64,000 nucleotides of DNA from Castor canadensis (taxonomy: Eukaryota > Chordata > Mammalia > Rodentia > Castoridae): assembly GCF_047511655.1 (NCBI RefSeq), contig NC_133398.1:50721638-50785637 (forward strand), read 5' to 3'. Below, piece by piece: positions 11,225-23,524 of the stretch. Every line of letters starts with the position of its first letter. Position 1 is the first letter of the stretch. The notes under the pieces were generated by a model. That model had not been told where the DNA came from and ran no database searches. It saw only the letters and a list, made by a program, of their open reading frames with translations. Position numbers and translations under genes: made by a program.

Positions 11225-11630
11225 GTTAGGGGTCAAATTGTATTCTTATGCATCTGAGTGCACAGTTCTCCCTATGTCATTATTAAAGAGATCATGTCTT
11301 CTCATTGTGTAACCTTAATACCCTGATCGAAGATCATTTGACCTTATACATGAGGGTGATTTCTTGACTATTCCATTGGTCAGTATGTCTTGCATTGTTT
11401 TAGTACCATATTGCTTTAATTACTATAGCTTTGTAGAATGTTTTAAGATCAGGAAAGTTGAGACCTCTAGATTTTTCTTTCTCAGATTAATTTGGCTATT
11501 CTTGTCCTTTTGCATTCCATATGAACTTTAGAATAGTATATTCTATTTTGACTTAACATGACTTTTTTATCTTGTTAGGGCTTGCATTGTATCTTCGATT
11601 ACTTTGTGTAGTATGAATATGTTAACAATA
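11225..11630 (-). mobile_element. LINE-1 fragment (ORF2 middle)
   Basis: Minus-strand L1 ORF2 words are visible on the plus strand: tattccattggtcagtatgt, attactatagctttgtagaa, tttggctattcttgtccttt and ttccatatgaactttagaat. It ends abruptly about 18 bp before the start codon of IFNA pseudogene 2, so it replaces that gene's promoter and most of its 5'UTR. Confidence 0.8.
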
Positions 11631-11648
11631 ACATCTGTACCATCCCCA

Positions 11649-12207
11649 ATGGCCTTGTTCTTTGCTTTACTGCTTGCTTTCATGGTACGCAGCTGCAGGT
11701 CAACCTGCTCTCTGGGTTGTGCCTTAGATCCATAACCTGGATAACAAGGGGATCTTGATACCCTTAAGACAAATGGCAAGAATCTCCTTCATTCCCTGAA
11801 AGAACACGGATGACTTTGGATTCCTCTAAGAGGAGTCTGATGGCAACCAGACCCAGAGACTCAAGCCATCTCTATCTTCCATGAGATCACACAGTAGATC
11901 TTCAACCTCTTCAGCACAAAGAACTTCTCTGCTGCTCAGGAGAAGACCCTTCTGTTCAAATTCTTAACCGGCCTCTTTCAGCAGCTGAATGGCATAGAAG
12001 CATGTCCCTCATAGAAGGGAGAGGAAGAGCAAATCTTGATGAATGGAGACTCCATGCTGGCTGTGAGGAAATACTTCCACAGGATCACTCTCTACTTGGA
12101 AGAGAAGAAATAAAGCCCTTGTGCCTGGGAAGTTGCAGAGCAGAAATGAGATCCTTCTCTTCATCAACAAACTTGCAAAAAAATATTAAATAAGGAGTAA
12201 GGAATAA
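11649..12207 (+). pseudogene. Interferon-alpha pseudogene 2
   Basis: Keeps the ancestral ATG and a signal-like start (MALFFALLLAFMVRSCRSTCSLGC). The frame is then lost just after the first mature Cys through a short deletion, and several further indels and stops follow. Recognisable downstream words are tctgctgctcaggagaagac (equivalent of SSAAW), gaaatacttccacaggatca (KYFHRI) and tctacttggaagagaagaaa (YLEEKK). The coding equivalent ends at TAA 12205-12207. The 3' flank matches the intact IFNA, so this arose by segmental duplication, not retrocopying. Its promoter is gone, replaced by L1. Confidence 0.92.
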
Positions 12208-12590
12208 GTCCTAATCCAACATAGAAATCACTCTTAGTGATTGTTATTGTATCACACTTCTACAATTTCTACCATTTTAAAGACTTTCATTTCCACTAGA
12301 GTTGTGCCATGAATTAAAATAATTTCTCAGAAATTTTCAGGAGTATCAGCAATACCATATTCAACTCTCAGGGCCAGTTTCCTTCCATGCATGCAGATGT
12401 AGCTTTCCATCTACTTGAATAGTCATCATTTAATGACTTATAAGATTTAAATAATTCCAAAAAATATCATGTATACCTATACATTGTGTTTAGTATTAAA
12501 AGATTTCTGTATGTTTAGTTAATTTATTTTGCTTGTCCATTAAATTTTTACCATAGAAAAACATGTAGAAGGCATCTTATGTTTCTTAAG
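12208..12590 (+). other. 3'UTR and flank of IFNA pseudogene 2
   Basis: Paralogous to 53691-54060, including an ATTAAA poly(A)-type signal in 'ttgtccattaaatttttacc' (12533-12552). No poly(A) tract follows, which argues against a processed copy. Confidence 0.75.
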
Positions 12591-12599
12591 CCTTTACAT

Positions 12600-13655
12600 T
12601 CATTTTAAAATTTATTATTAGTGAGTACATAAAATGTAAAAATTATACATACTAATGGTGTACCAGTTACAATTTGGCACATGCACACATTGCATACTTT
12701 TTAAGTCAAGTTAAACATATTTATCAATTTTTTATTCATCTTTTCTCACTTTCTTTTGGTGAAAATATTAAAAATTCTCTAGCTTTTTGAAATATACAAC
12801 ACATTGTTATGGATAGTCAACTTACAGCACAGTTGTTCACCACAGCTCCTTGTCCAGTAACTTAGCACCCATTTATGAACACTTCACCATCACTGCCTCC
12901 TCTTTTCTCTGACCTCTGATGACCACTACTTTATACTGTTTTTATAAGACAAAGTCTTTCAGATTTCCCCATATGAGTGAGGTCATGCAGTGTCTTTCTG
13001 TATCTGACTTATTTCACTTAACATAATGATTTCCAGTTCCATCCATGTTGGTGCTAGTAAGTCTTTTATTCTGTATTTTTGAATAGTATTCCAGTGTCAG
13101 TATGTCCTACATTTCTTTAAACATTTACCAGTTAATTGGCACTTAGGTTGTTTCTATCTGTTGGCTGCTGTGAATAGGGCTGCGATGATCATGGAACTGC
13201 AGATGTCTCTTCCACAAATTGATTTCATTTCTTTTGAACACATATCCAGTAGTGTCCTGCTGATTATACTGTAGTTCTTTATTTTAGTTTTTTGAGGAAT
13301 CTCTAAAAATACTGGTTTTCATAATAGCCTTACTAATTTACATTCCCACCAAAAGTGTACAAAGGTTCTCCTTTGTACACATTCTCATCAGTACTTGATG
13401 TCTTTATTCTTTTGATAATAGCCTTTCTTACTTGTATAAGGTAATATTTCATAGGAGTTTGGTTTATATTTCCCTCATAATTAGTAACCTTGAGCTTTTT
13501 TTCATGTGTCTATTGGTTATTTGTGTGTCTTCTTTTGAGAAATGTCTACTTAGATCTGTTGCTCAGTTTTAAGTAATGCTATTTGGGTTTTCTTAACTGC
13601 TGAATTTTTGTGGTTACTTATATATTCTAGTTATTAATCCAATGTTAATTCTTTT
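12600..13655 (-). mobile_element. LINE-1 3' end (inserted in the IFNA 3' flank)
   Basis: L1 3' region in reverse: aacataatgatttccagttc, gctgctgtgaatagggctgc, ttacattcccaccaaaagtg and atgtctacttagatctgttg. Sequence on the right (13656, aaagaaactccaaaactggc) resumes paralogy with the intact IFNA flank at 54080 (aaagaaactccaaactttat). The L1 was therefore inserted inside the unit. Confidence 0.85.
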
Positions 13656-14480
13656 AAAAGAAACTCCAAAACTGGCTTGTAAACTGATTCAAGAATAGAT
13701 AGTACTATTACTTTGAGCATGGTTTTTATATTTAAGCAATAAATAAAAATAGAATATTCTAACTCAAGTTGTGTGTTGCCCTCAGGATAGAAATATGATA
13801 ATTATAGTTCCAGATTTCTGTGTCTTTGGTTTTTGTAAGAAAAGTAACCTTAATGAATGATCATACCTACTAATATGCTAGCTTATTTGCAACAACAAAA
13901 AGATGGAAAAACCATTGAAATTCTCTCAGCAGATGCTAGAATGAATCAGATCTAGGAATAAAACAAAAGAATCAGAGCTCCTTTGCAGTTGACTGGTAGA
14001 TATCTAAGTGTGAATGCTGTTTGGATATTTGAATCCGTAGCTTACAAAAAATGCCATGAACTGAAAGCACAGTAATTGAAGTGTTCATGTAGAGACTATA
14101 AAGAATGAGAAAAAGATTCAAAATTCATTTGTGTGAACTTCAAGTTTAAATGGAAAAAAAGAAACAGAGTTGTAATGGCTGCATATTAGAAGGACAAGAA
14201 AGAGTGCTGATATGAGCTTATTTAAAACTAAATGCCTAAGAAAAATCAGTTCCACTTTGTCAAATGTGGATTGAAATTGTTCTGTGCATTGGAAAAATAG
14301 ATGGCCTTGATGATTTTATTGATGAGTGTCTGGGCAGAATTAGTAAGTTGAAATCATGCTGAAGTAGATGGCAGGATAAACTAAAGAGAAGTTACTTACA
14401 GCATTCTATAGAAAATAATGTTGAAAAGTTTGCATTCTGATGTGAAAGAGAGAAACAGGGTGGGACTTGACAAAAAATAT
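13656..14480. other. Downstream flank of IFNA pseudogene 2
   Basis: No gene. Paralogous in part to 54080-54960 (for example ggaaaaatagatggcctt against gggaaaatagattgcagt, then agcagaattag/aggtagaatta). Confidence 0.6.
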
Positions 14481-14504
14481 AGACATTTTATCACTACTTT
14501 CATT

Positions 14505-14590
14505 GTTTTCTTTTCTAATGTTAGACATCAAACTGAGGGCCTTGAGCATTCAAAGTATGTACTTTACCACTGAGATATACTTGAGTCCAG
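14505..14590 (-). mobile_element. ID element (diverged)
   Basis: Reverse ID body: catcaaactgagggccttga ... actttaccactgagatatac. Flanks not resolved. Confidence 0.6.
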
Positions 14591-14964
14591 TTTTAACTCT
14601 TAGAAAATATCTGTGTCCAGGAAGAGAGCTAAAGATCAGCTAAGTGATTACTGTCTTGTCCCATGGCATATTCCAATCCATGGAATAAATCTCCTTCCTC
14701 TGCCCTTCACCATGACTCTGTGTTTGGCTAATAGGGATGAATAGCTAGATCTGATATATGGAAGTCCAGAAGTTTGGGCCCAAGATCCAAAAGTCCAGTT
14801 TCAGTTTTCCAAGCTGTACCAGGAGAAAAATGCACCAGTGACTAACAGCTCGTTGATCCTGAATAGACAGGAAAGATGGAATTGGTTCTGTAAAGCTGGT
14901 GGAATTACTTCTATTCCAGGACATTTTCTTAGGTTTTACTTCAGCCAGCCTTGACTATCCTTTA
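14591..14964. other. Unassigned spacer
   Basis: About 370 bp of ordinary base composition with no ORF or element that I recognise. Confidence 0.5.
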
Positions 14965-15300
14965 TGCCCCTCCCCCCCCATTCCTGGAATAGTTCCAACT
15001 GGTATCACTTTTGCATTTACATACAGGTGTACACAGTTTTTGTGCAGTATTCACCCTCTTTCCCCCTTTCTCTGTCCCCTTCCCTCTCCCTCTGGTAAAG
15101 GAAAGAAACTAAGAAGGTGAATATGGTTGATATACACTCTAGATAAGAATGGATATAGAATTCTTAAACCAACTGAAACCACCATAAGGTAGAATAAAGA
15201 CAAATAGAGGAGATGTAACAATTGGGTTTATAATGCATATACACATGGAAATATCACAAGGAAACTCCCTGTGTAGCTACCTTTATCACAAACATTATTT
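14965..15300. mobile_element. LINE-1 3'UTR with 5' inversion (twin-priming form)
   Basis: 15100-15300 is plus-strand L1 3'UTR, like 32335-32530 (aaggtgaatatggttgatat, acatggaaatatcacaagga, gtgtagctaccttt). 14965-15100 looks like L1 3'UTR in reverse (C/T-rich where the plus-strand copies are G/A-rich). A head-inverted pair is the usual product of twin priming. Confidence 0.55.
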
Positions 15301-17850
15301 TACTTTTTCTTTTTTGTTCTGCAACAGTTCTATTGAAGACTGACTAAAACACTTTCCTAGCATTAACTCTTGCTGCACTATCAAAACCCTTTCAAAGTGA
15401 CTCCAAAAAGGACAGCATTTGCACATCTCAATTTGTTCCTGAAATTCCCAAAAATAACTGAGCAATGTACTTGTGGCCAGTAAGTAAATTTTTGCATTTT
15501 CTTGGGCTCATCTATAAGTACTTGATATTTATGGCACGCTTAACTTAAAACTTTTTTGCACATGCAAAAATGTATGTGTTTGTATATGTGAGCATCTTGA
15601 GATGATTCTTATTGTAGATTTAATATAAAGGAACTGTTGCTTCTGTTCTGTTCTGTTTTGTTCCCTGTCTACGAAAACCAGTTTTACAAAGTTCTTATCT
15701 CAATCAGGCCTAACTAAAATACAGGCATTCAAGATTATCCTCTACCTTAGGACTGAAGAAAAATAACTGTATGGGACAGTAACTTTAATCTGTTTTATTC
15801 TGTTGTAAGTGTAATTTGCATTCCACTGTTTTATAATTGGATCTATTAAAATGTGTTTTTATGAATTACTATTATATAGAGAAACAGCTTAAGATTGCTT
15901 TTGTTCCTGGGTCTCCATTTAAAATATAAGGCTACTGAGAGCATTTTATTTCATTAAAAAAGAAATAATTTTGTCTAAATTCAAAGTTTTATAAAATTAT
16001 TCAAAATGCAGATTAGAAACTTATCAAAACTTTGTGTGTGTGATTAAATTGGCTATAATTTAAATATTGCCCTAGAATTTTCTAAGGTCAAAAATCTAAG
16101 ATCAAAATTTACTGTACTGATATGAAATTAGAACCTAATTCTCTTTGTTTATAATAAGGATATTCTAATATTCTGCTGTTATTAATATTTGTAAGAAATT
16201 GATTTTAAAGAAAGATTTTATATTTTATCAAAATAATTGCTTGTGTTTTTTGTTAATCTTGTCTACCTTTGACTACTTAGGAAACTAAACCTTAACTGAA
16301 AAAGATTTCATGTAAAATTCTCTTAAATGATCACATTATAACTGCATTCTAACACAACTAGTGCTCTATATATCTGTGACTAGAATTTGTACAGCTGTGT
16401 GTCTAGGCTTTGTTTAAATATTGTGTGAATATTTATTAAATTAACTGTGTTAGTTTAGTACATGTAAAATGACCAGCTAATGTACTTATTAATTCAAACT
16501 GTATTACACCTAAACCTATGACATATAAAAATGATAAATTAAATATTTGGCATTTCAACTTACAATCAGTAACACTGAGGAAAAATCTGTCATTTGGGCA
16601 ATCCAGCTACTTAAAATCTGGCCTACAATTATTTGTCTTAGCCAAGTGAAAGTTACTGTATGTATGAGTCACATTTGCACATTAGTATATAAGACTACTT
16701 GGGATCATTGGCACTGCCTCCCTAACTTAAAAGAGATCTAAAGGCTTAACTTTTGTCAGTGTTATATACCTAATTTGAAAATCTTGCTGGCTCCTTTGTA
16801 ATGTACTATGCTGACAAAGTTTATAACCCTTCTGAAATATAAAGCTTAGGAAGAAACTTTACCAAGCAGGTATACTCTAAATTACAACTGTTAATATGAC
16901 TAGATTTTTTCATGTTTATGTCCATTGTTCCTAATTGTAATAAGAAAGGCTTGATGGTGATGTAATGCTGTCAGTCAAAATTATTTTCCTAAAATTCTGT
17001 ATGCAGTGGAAATAACTAGATTTTCTGTCCATTGGTAAACTGCTTTTTAAAAGTTTAATTACAGCTCTTCAAAGTCTTGTCATTTGTAATGAGGGTCCTT
17101 CTCTGGAACATTTGCAATCAAACACATAAAAAATGACCCTAACAAGTACTCATTTGTCAAAGGAGTTAATTCTTTTAAATTTTTTGTCTTTCTTTTTTGG
17201 TGCTGGGATCGAACTCAGGGCCTCACACATGCTAAGCAAGCACTATACCACTGAGCTACATCCCTGTCCCAAGTCTTTTAAATATTTGCTGTTGTTGGCT
17301 TTGTTTGGCAATTTCCTTCAAAAATACTTTGTAACTGTTGTCTGTTGACTTTCTGCAGCATTTTTAAGATACTAATCCATCATCCATAAGACAGACATAA
17401 TTAGACTTTAAAATGGACTCCAAATATTCACAGCCTAAGAGTCACTCCTTCAAAACCACTTTGCTGCTAAAGTTGACTCCCACCTGACCTAACTGCTACA
17501 TCTCCTCTGACTTGGGATCAGAGCAGCTCATCTGGAAAAAGCTTATCCTGGCAATGATGGGCTTTCATTAACCAGAATGGTTAATTGGAAAAATCTTCAG
17601 AGAAAACCTGTTCAGAAAAGAAGGGAAGCTGTCAGAATCCAAATGGAGTTAACTGTGCCTGATCTCACAAAGTTACTAAATCCAACAGATTTTAAAAAAG
17701 TGTTCTTACTCATAACTACTAGACACTAAAGTCCTCAAGGCATCTGTGAAAGAAGGCAAACTCATATTTTTGGCTAAGCACTTCTATTTAAATAGAGACA
17801 AAAATGACCATTTCAATTGACTGCAAACCAACCTTTTAGTAGTCTATGTT
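15301..17850. other. Long AT-rich, repeat-poor segment resembling a 3'UTR
   Basis: About 2.5 kb without the paralogy, LINE or LTR patterns that fill most of the window; one ID element interrupts it. Its texture (many ATTTA/TTTTA tracts, no long ORF) resembles the 3'UTR of a large mRNA, but no adjoining coding sequence is visible. I cannot assign it. Confidence 0.35.
17190..17275 (-). mobile_element. ID element
   Basis: Clean reverse ID: ggtgctgggatcgaactcag ... accactgagctacatccctg, with a T-rich side (its A tail) to the left. This is closest to a canonical rodent ID and is probably among the younger copies here. Confidence 0.9.
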
Positions 17851-17859
17851 CATGGAATT

Positions 17860-19215
17860 ATTTTATGTTTTCTCTTTTATCATTTTTACATTTACTCACA
17901 TGTGTACATATTGTTTGGGCCATGTCCCCACTGCTTCCAAGCAGAACCTGTTCTGGCCTCTTATTCTCCAATTTTGTCAAAGAGAAAACACAAGCAATAA
18001 TAAGAAAGACACAGTGTTTTTTCTAGTTTGAAATAAGGATAGCTATACAGAGAGATTCCTAGCATTGTTTCCATGCACATGAGTATTGCAACCCACGTTG
18101 GTTCATCTCTACCAGACCTCTTCACTACTTCCCGGTCACCTTCCCACAGTGGACTCTGCTAATTTAAGATTACTATATTCGCTCCTCTTCAGTGAGCACA
18201 TCAATCACATTCAAGTTTTAGATTTCCTTTCCTTTCCCTATTCCTAACATGTGCATTCTTCCCCTAGTGTGTGACCCATGTCCAATAATATTACTGCCTT
18301 TGTTCTAAGTCTATAATCCACATATGAGGTAGAACATGAAATTTTTGGCCTTCTAAAGCTGGCTAACTTTAGTTAAGATGATGTTCTCCAGTTCCATCCA
18401 CTTACTTACAAATGACAAAATTTCATTCTTCTTTGTGGCTGAGTAAAATTCCGTTCAGTATAAATACCACATGTTCTTAATCCATTTGTCAGTAGTGGGC
18501 CAACTTGGCTACTTCCATAGCTTAGCTATTGTGAATAATGTTGCAATAAACATGGGTATGCAGGTGCCTTTATAAGAACCTGAGTCACATTTTTCAGTTA
18601 TATCACTAGGAGTGGGATTGCTGGATCATATGGCAGATCTATGTTTGGTTTTTTAATGAAGCCTCCATATTGTTTTCCAAAGTGGTTGTAATAGCTTACA
18701 TTCCCACTATCAGTGTATGAGGGTTCCTTTTTCCCTGCATTCTAGCCAAACATCTGGTGGTGGTGGTGTTTTTGATGATAGCTATTCTAACAGGAGTAAG
18801 AACCCTTGTGCGGTTTTGATTTGCATTTCATTAATGGCCAGGGCTGGTGAGCATTTTTTCATGTCTTTTTTGGCCATTTGGACTTCTTCCTTTGAAAAAG
18901 TTCTGCATAGTTCTGTTGCCCACTTCTTTGTTGGTTCATTGGTTATTGGGGAATTTAGTCTTTCAAGCTCCCTGTATATTCTGGTTATCAGTCGTTTATC
19001 TGATATAGCAAATATTTTCTCCCACTCTGTGGGTGGTCACTTGAAATTAGAAACCATTTTTTTTTTTTATTGTGCAGAAGCTTTTTAATTTCATGTGTTC
19101 CCATTTGTCAATCCTTTCTCTTAGTTGCTGGGCCAGTTGAGTTCTACTGAGGATGTCCTTGCCTATACCTGTTGCTTCCAGTGCAAGAGCATCATTGAAT
19201 CTTGTATGCCCTGCT
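17860..19215 (-). mobile_element. LINE-1 3' part
   Basis: Reverse L1 3'UTR and ORF2 C-terminal region: tcacatgtgtacatattgtt, gttccatccacttacttaca, gctattgtgaataatgttgc, attgctggatcatatggcag and atttgcatttcattaatggc. 5'-truncated at about 19215. Confidence 0.88.
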
Positions 19216-20980
19216 TAGAAACTTAAGAATAATTAATGTTCAACAGTTTAATAAATTGAACTCAGTGTAGAAATCAATATTTGGGTAAAACAAATCAATT
19301 GCTCTTTAAGGTAAAAATCAAGCCTGTCTGGAGGCTATGAAAACAAATGACACTCTACTACATAGTCAAAAGAAGAGTAGATAAGAACTTCCAACCTAGG
19401 TCATTCACAGAAGCACTCTTTGATGTTGGGCTGTTGATTGTTGTGGAGATCAAAGCATTCACCTTCCAATAAAGGTGTGCTAAACCTTTGAAATTGTGAT
19501 GCACTAACTCATGCCAGCTTATTAAGGGTAAGTTAGCGAAAGTAAAATTGGAACATATTTGCCTACAAGCACAATAAGTCACATTTCGTAAAAACGAAAA
19601 ATATCTGCTCTAACTGGAGAGATGATAGGGAAAAGGAGAAAGGACAAAAATGCTGTAGGTTTTGGAATTAGATTAACACACTCATGTGCACATTAAATAG
19701 TAAATTTGATAGCAACCTAAAAATCACTAGCAAGAACATACTGAAAGCTGAAAACATCTGTTACTATTTTGGACATGAGGTCCTGGAGAAGCACAGGCGC
19801 ATGTTTGCATTTGAAAGTCAGCCTGTGTAAGAGAAAATCTAAGAATATTGATTGTTATTGATAATATTTCAGTCATTACTATGAACATTGTGAAAATGAT
19901 AAATTACGATAGAAATAAAGGCCTTTGTCTTAAGAAGGTCAATTTTCAAAATGTTCTAATACATTTTTCCTCAAGAAGACAAATTACATATAAATTAAAT
20001 TACAGAATAGTTAAAATTACATATAAATTACAGAATAGTTAAAAAAAAGAGTACCTCATTGTCAGGCATTTTCTCATTTGAAAGACTTAAATCTTGCCAA
20101 GAATTCATCTCTATGATTTCTTTTTTTTCTGATTGAATTATGATTTTATCTATACATTGGGCAATGATTTCATAAAAAGCATAAATTCCTAATTATGAAT
20201 TTGCAATGCCTTTAATAGTCTGGAATATTAACTGCACAAAATGGAAAATTGAAACTTAATCAAAAATTTTCTCATCACCCATGTCTAATGCAAAGCAAAA
20301 TTGAGTGAAAATCAGTTTTTGTTTTTAAAAAAAGTTAGCAGCAAAGCATCTATCAATTAAAGTCAGAGAGAAGAAGAGAATGTGTAATTTGATAATTAAG
20401 ATTGTTATAATTTCAAAAAATGAAACAAGCAATTACTTATAGTGAACAATGTAGGATTTGGTCTGACTACATTCTGCCAGGACTAAATTAAAACCTTGGT
20501 AATGAACTTAACCTGTCTGAGCCACAGTTTTCACAAATGTAAAGTAGAATGAAAATATTACTGTAGTTGTCAGTATCAAATGAATTAAATCATTGAAAAC
20601 ATTTAGAAATGCTTAACTGACTGAGGGCATAAGAGGTGGTGACTACTTTCTTGTTTTTTCATACATCTGTATTTCATGTAGGTCTAAATGAGAATAGCAA
20701 ACTCATCCTATCCCTCTATGATGGAAAAATTTGAACTGTATAAAAAAGGTAATCTTCCTGGAGAACAGTCATTATTAGATAAATTTGAAACTGATGATAA
20801 TTCTGATTAATACTCAATTAGAAAGTGATGGTTGTAAATATCTTGAATGTGGATTAATATCTCTCAGTGAAATTGAAAGTATGTAAATATACACACATAT
20901 ATGAATGAATATAGTATATCCAGTAGTGAGTAATATAATATATATAAAATATACATACATGTTTACATATGTGTGAATAC
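19216..20980. other. Unassigned intergenic sequence
   Basis: About 1.8 kb with no supported gene. A 30-bp-scale direct repeat (ttacatataaattacagaat) lies at 19983-20042, and dinucleotide-like TA/CA stretches at 20885-20995. Confidence 0.5.
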
Positions 20981-21717
20981 ACACACATATCTAATTTGCA
21001 GATGCCTGTTGTGCTGTAATCCCCTTTTCTCTCTGCTTTCCTAGACCCCATTCTTCTACTCTCATATCACAACAGTGTCCTACCTCTTTAGTGCAGAAAC
21101 CTCACTCTTCACTAACTTACCTTGCTCATTCATACAACTGCTTCCTCTTTCATCTTGATTTCTCACTGTCAATTTTCCCTAAAGTAAACATAGTCACCAT
21201 GTGAAAGCAGAAATTGAAAGTTTTAGGTTTGTTAGAATCTCCCATATGAGAGGCTTTTTCCCCTCTCCTGGTAGATATATTTGGAAGTGAGGGTATGTCC
21301 CCATTACAATGATGTAATAGCAGCTGTAGCTAAAAGAAAACAGAAAGCTGGATCCCTTTTACCCTAGAAGCTATTAAAATATTTACCAAGGATGAAAGCC
21401 ACCTAGCCAATAAGGCCAAAGACAAGGTCCAAGTCTAGCAATCAGAATTATTTCTGCATAGAATTGTCTCCTGGCAAAAGATTCTTCTCTAGACCTAAAA
21501 CCAGACTATTTATGAGTTATAAGGGAGCTTTAATCTTTGCTCAGATTATGGATGGAAACTTCCGAATTCTTTACAGATGGGAAGAGGAAGGGACTGGGAA
21601 ATTCAAACTTCAAATATATGATGGTATCTGTTCTTCCCTTTCTTTTTTCCTCCACCACTATTGGAAGACTCAATTTTGGAGAAGGCAAGAAGATATTAAA
21701 ATTTTTGGATTCATCTG

Positions 21718-21743
21718 GTGCTCTCTCTCTCTCTCTCTCTCTC
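21718..21743. repeat. (CT)n microsatellite
   Basis: Uninterrupted CT dinucleotides, about 12 units. Confidence 0.95.
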
Positions 21744-22779
21744 AATCCTTAACACATTTAAAATACTACAATCCTTTCTATACTGTGATCATTTTGATAT
21801 ATTTAAGATGTATTTCATTTACTTTTCTCTAGAACATAAAGGTAGTAACATTATTTCATAAAACACCTTCCCTTGGCCAACAAAACAATGAACAACACTT
21901 TGAATTTGAGGTGATAATTAGCTTCCTTTGTCATGACAAACTCTCTGCTCTATTGATTTCATAATATGGCCTCTTCTTGGATCATAAATTCCATGTCAAT
22001 TTCTATTCTTCACTTCCTTTAATTGACCCTTCCAGACAAGCCATCATCATAATTCTTCCTATGGTGTTCACCATAGATCATTGCTGTGTGTGAAATAATT
22101 CATCTCTCCAGATTTGTGATTCTCTCCAAAGTTGTATAAATGACCAGAAAAAGAATAGACCTATTTAGAGGACAGAGAAAATATTTTCCAAGATTTTAGA
22201 ACAGTGGTTGTTCTACAGTTAGTATGCTCTAATTTTTGTTGCTATCATTGTAATACTATTACTTGCACTAATAGTATTAATGTTATCCAGATTAACACCA
22301 AAGTGTTGAGATCATGCTATTCTCCTTTTCTAACTTCTGGGATTCTAAAAGCAGTGTTTTCATTGCCTAAGTGGATTATTAACGAGGTGCAGTGCTCAGG
22401 CAAGGCTATATCCAATACCCTGCCAGGCAGGGCTAATGTTCTACTAAGTGGAGTCAGATAACTGGTTCCCTGTGAGTTGATAGGTTTGACTCTTCCCTTC
22501 TCTCCTCACAGGTGATCAGATCTCCATTAAAAGAGAGTAAAGTCACACAAAGTTAAGGGAGTCCTCAGACACAAGAGTGGCTATTCTTTGAGCCTGAGTC
22601 AGAAGCAGCCATTTTCCTGTTTTTGTGCACTTCAGCATTGGCCATCAGTCTTGTTCTTGCCATAGCCCATAGTTCACAAGATTGATGCATTGAATTTTGC
22701 TAATTTATATTTGCCATTTTGACAACAAAGGACACTTACTTTCTTCTGATTCATGAAAATTGATACTATAAATTTGGGT

Positions 22780-22840
22780 TTAGTCCACAATCCACTATAG
22801 CATTTTACTTTCTATGAAAGTGAAAAAGAGAAATAAAAAG
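22780..22840 (+). promoter_or_regulatory. Repeated distal module with GAAAGTGAAA (copy b)
   Basis: gaaagtgaaa at 22816-22825 is a perfect GAAANNGAAA interferon-regulatory-factor type motif, followed by aagagaaataaaaag. It lies about 700 bp upstream of the IFNW start. Related segments occur upstream of the other IFN units. Confidence 0.4.
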
Positions 22841-23355
22841 ATAGATGTAATGGAAATTATGCACAAAAATAATGCTACATCACTCCCTTTCTTTTGCTTT
22901 CCTCTAAGGAAATTACTTCATCATAAATTAGTATAGTAAAAGGAGATATGAACAAACTTGACTGTTAAATAGTTACAAAAATTAAAACGAAAAATTATAA
23001 ATAAGTGAAGTGCTAAATGCTATTTCACCCTGACAGAATAACCTGGAGCTCTCTACAGTGCCTTGATAGTATTAAACAGAGACAGGGGTAAAAACACTAC
23101 TAGAATCAGAATGACTGGAAAACATCTGGAGGTTAATTGTTCCTGTGTCACAAGGTACCAGTTGAGGACACTGACATCAATGAATCCTGTCTGTCCACCT
23201 CAGAAACTACAAGCTGACCAAATATTTATCATTTCAGTACTGATTATAAAAATAGCATTTAGCATAAAAAAGTAATTGTCTACTAAAAATAAAATTCAAT
23301 TTCTATACAAAATTAGTATCTTAGCCTTGTGTTTTAGGCTACACAAAGAACACAT

Positions 23356-23440
23356 AAATGGAAAACAAAAAAGGAAGTAAAAGTGTAGAGATAGGTTCAG
23401 AAAATGAAAATTATGTTTCCTACTTCTTAAAAGCCATGCA
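23356..23440 (+). promoter_or_regulatory. IFNW promoter: virus-response region and TATA-like box
   Basis: A purine-rich array (atggaaaacaaaaaaggaag, then taaaagtg and cagaaaatgaaaatta) matches the IRF-binding region of type I IFN promoters. The TATA-like tcttaaaag is at 23425-23433. The expected transcription start is about 25-30 bp further, near tcttcacagaacctagg, leaving a 5'UTR of about 65-70 bases. Confidence 0.75.
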
Positions 23441-23524
23441 TAGACAGAAAGTCTTCACAGAACCTAGGAGGCAAGGTTCACTGAGCTCTCAACTCAGGCA
23501 GACCAGCAGCATCTTCAATTCCCC

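Larger units (their letters stand above)
20980..23350. repeat. IFNW upstream unit, copy A
   Basis: 20990-21500 is paralogous to 37905-38420 and more weakly to 56280-56680 (cattcttctactctcatatc against cattcttccactctcacatt; tggatcccttttaccctaga against aggatcccttttacccaggg). It marks the shared upstream part of the IFN units. No gene inside; the open frames at 21464-21832 cross a CT microsatellite and are not conserved. Confidence 0.75.

Noticed and set aside
11649-12590. IFNA pseudogene 2 as a processed retrocopy
   Set aside because: IFNA is intronless, so lack of introns is uninformative. There is no poly(A) tract, and the non-transcribed 3' flank (13656-14480) continues the paralogy.
15301-17850. 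3'UTR of KLHL9, an intronless gene located within the IFN cluster in human
   Set aside because: Plausible from synteny, but I cannot confirm any sequence match and no kelch coding sequence is in the window.
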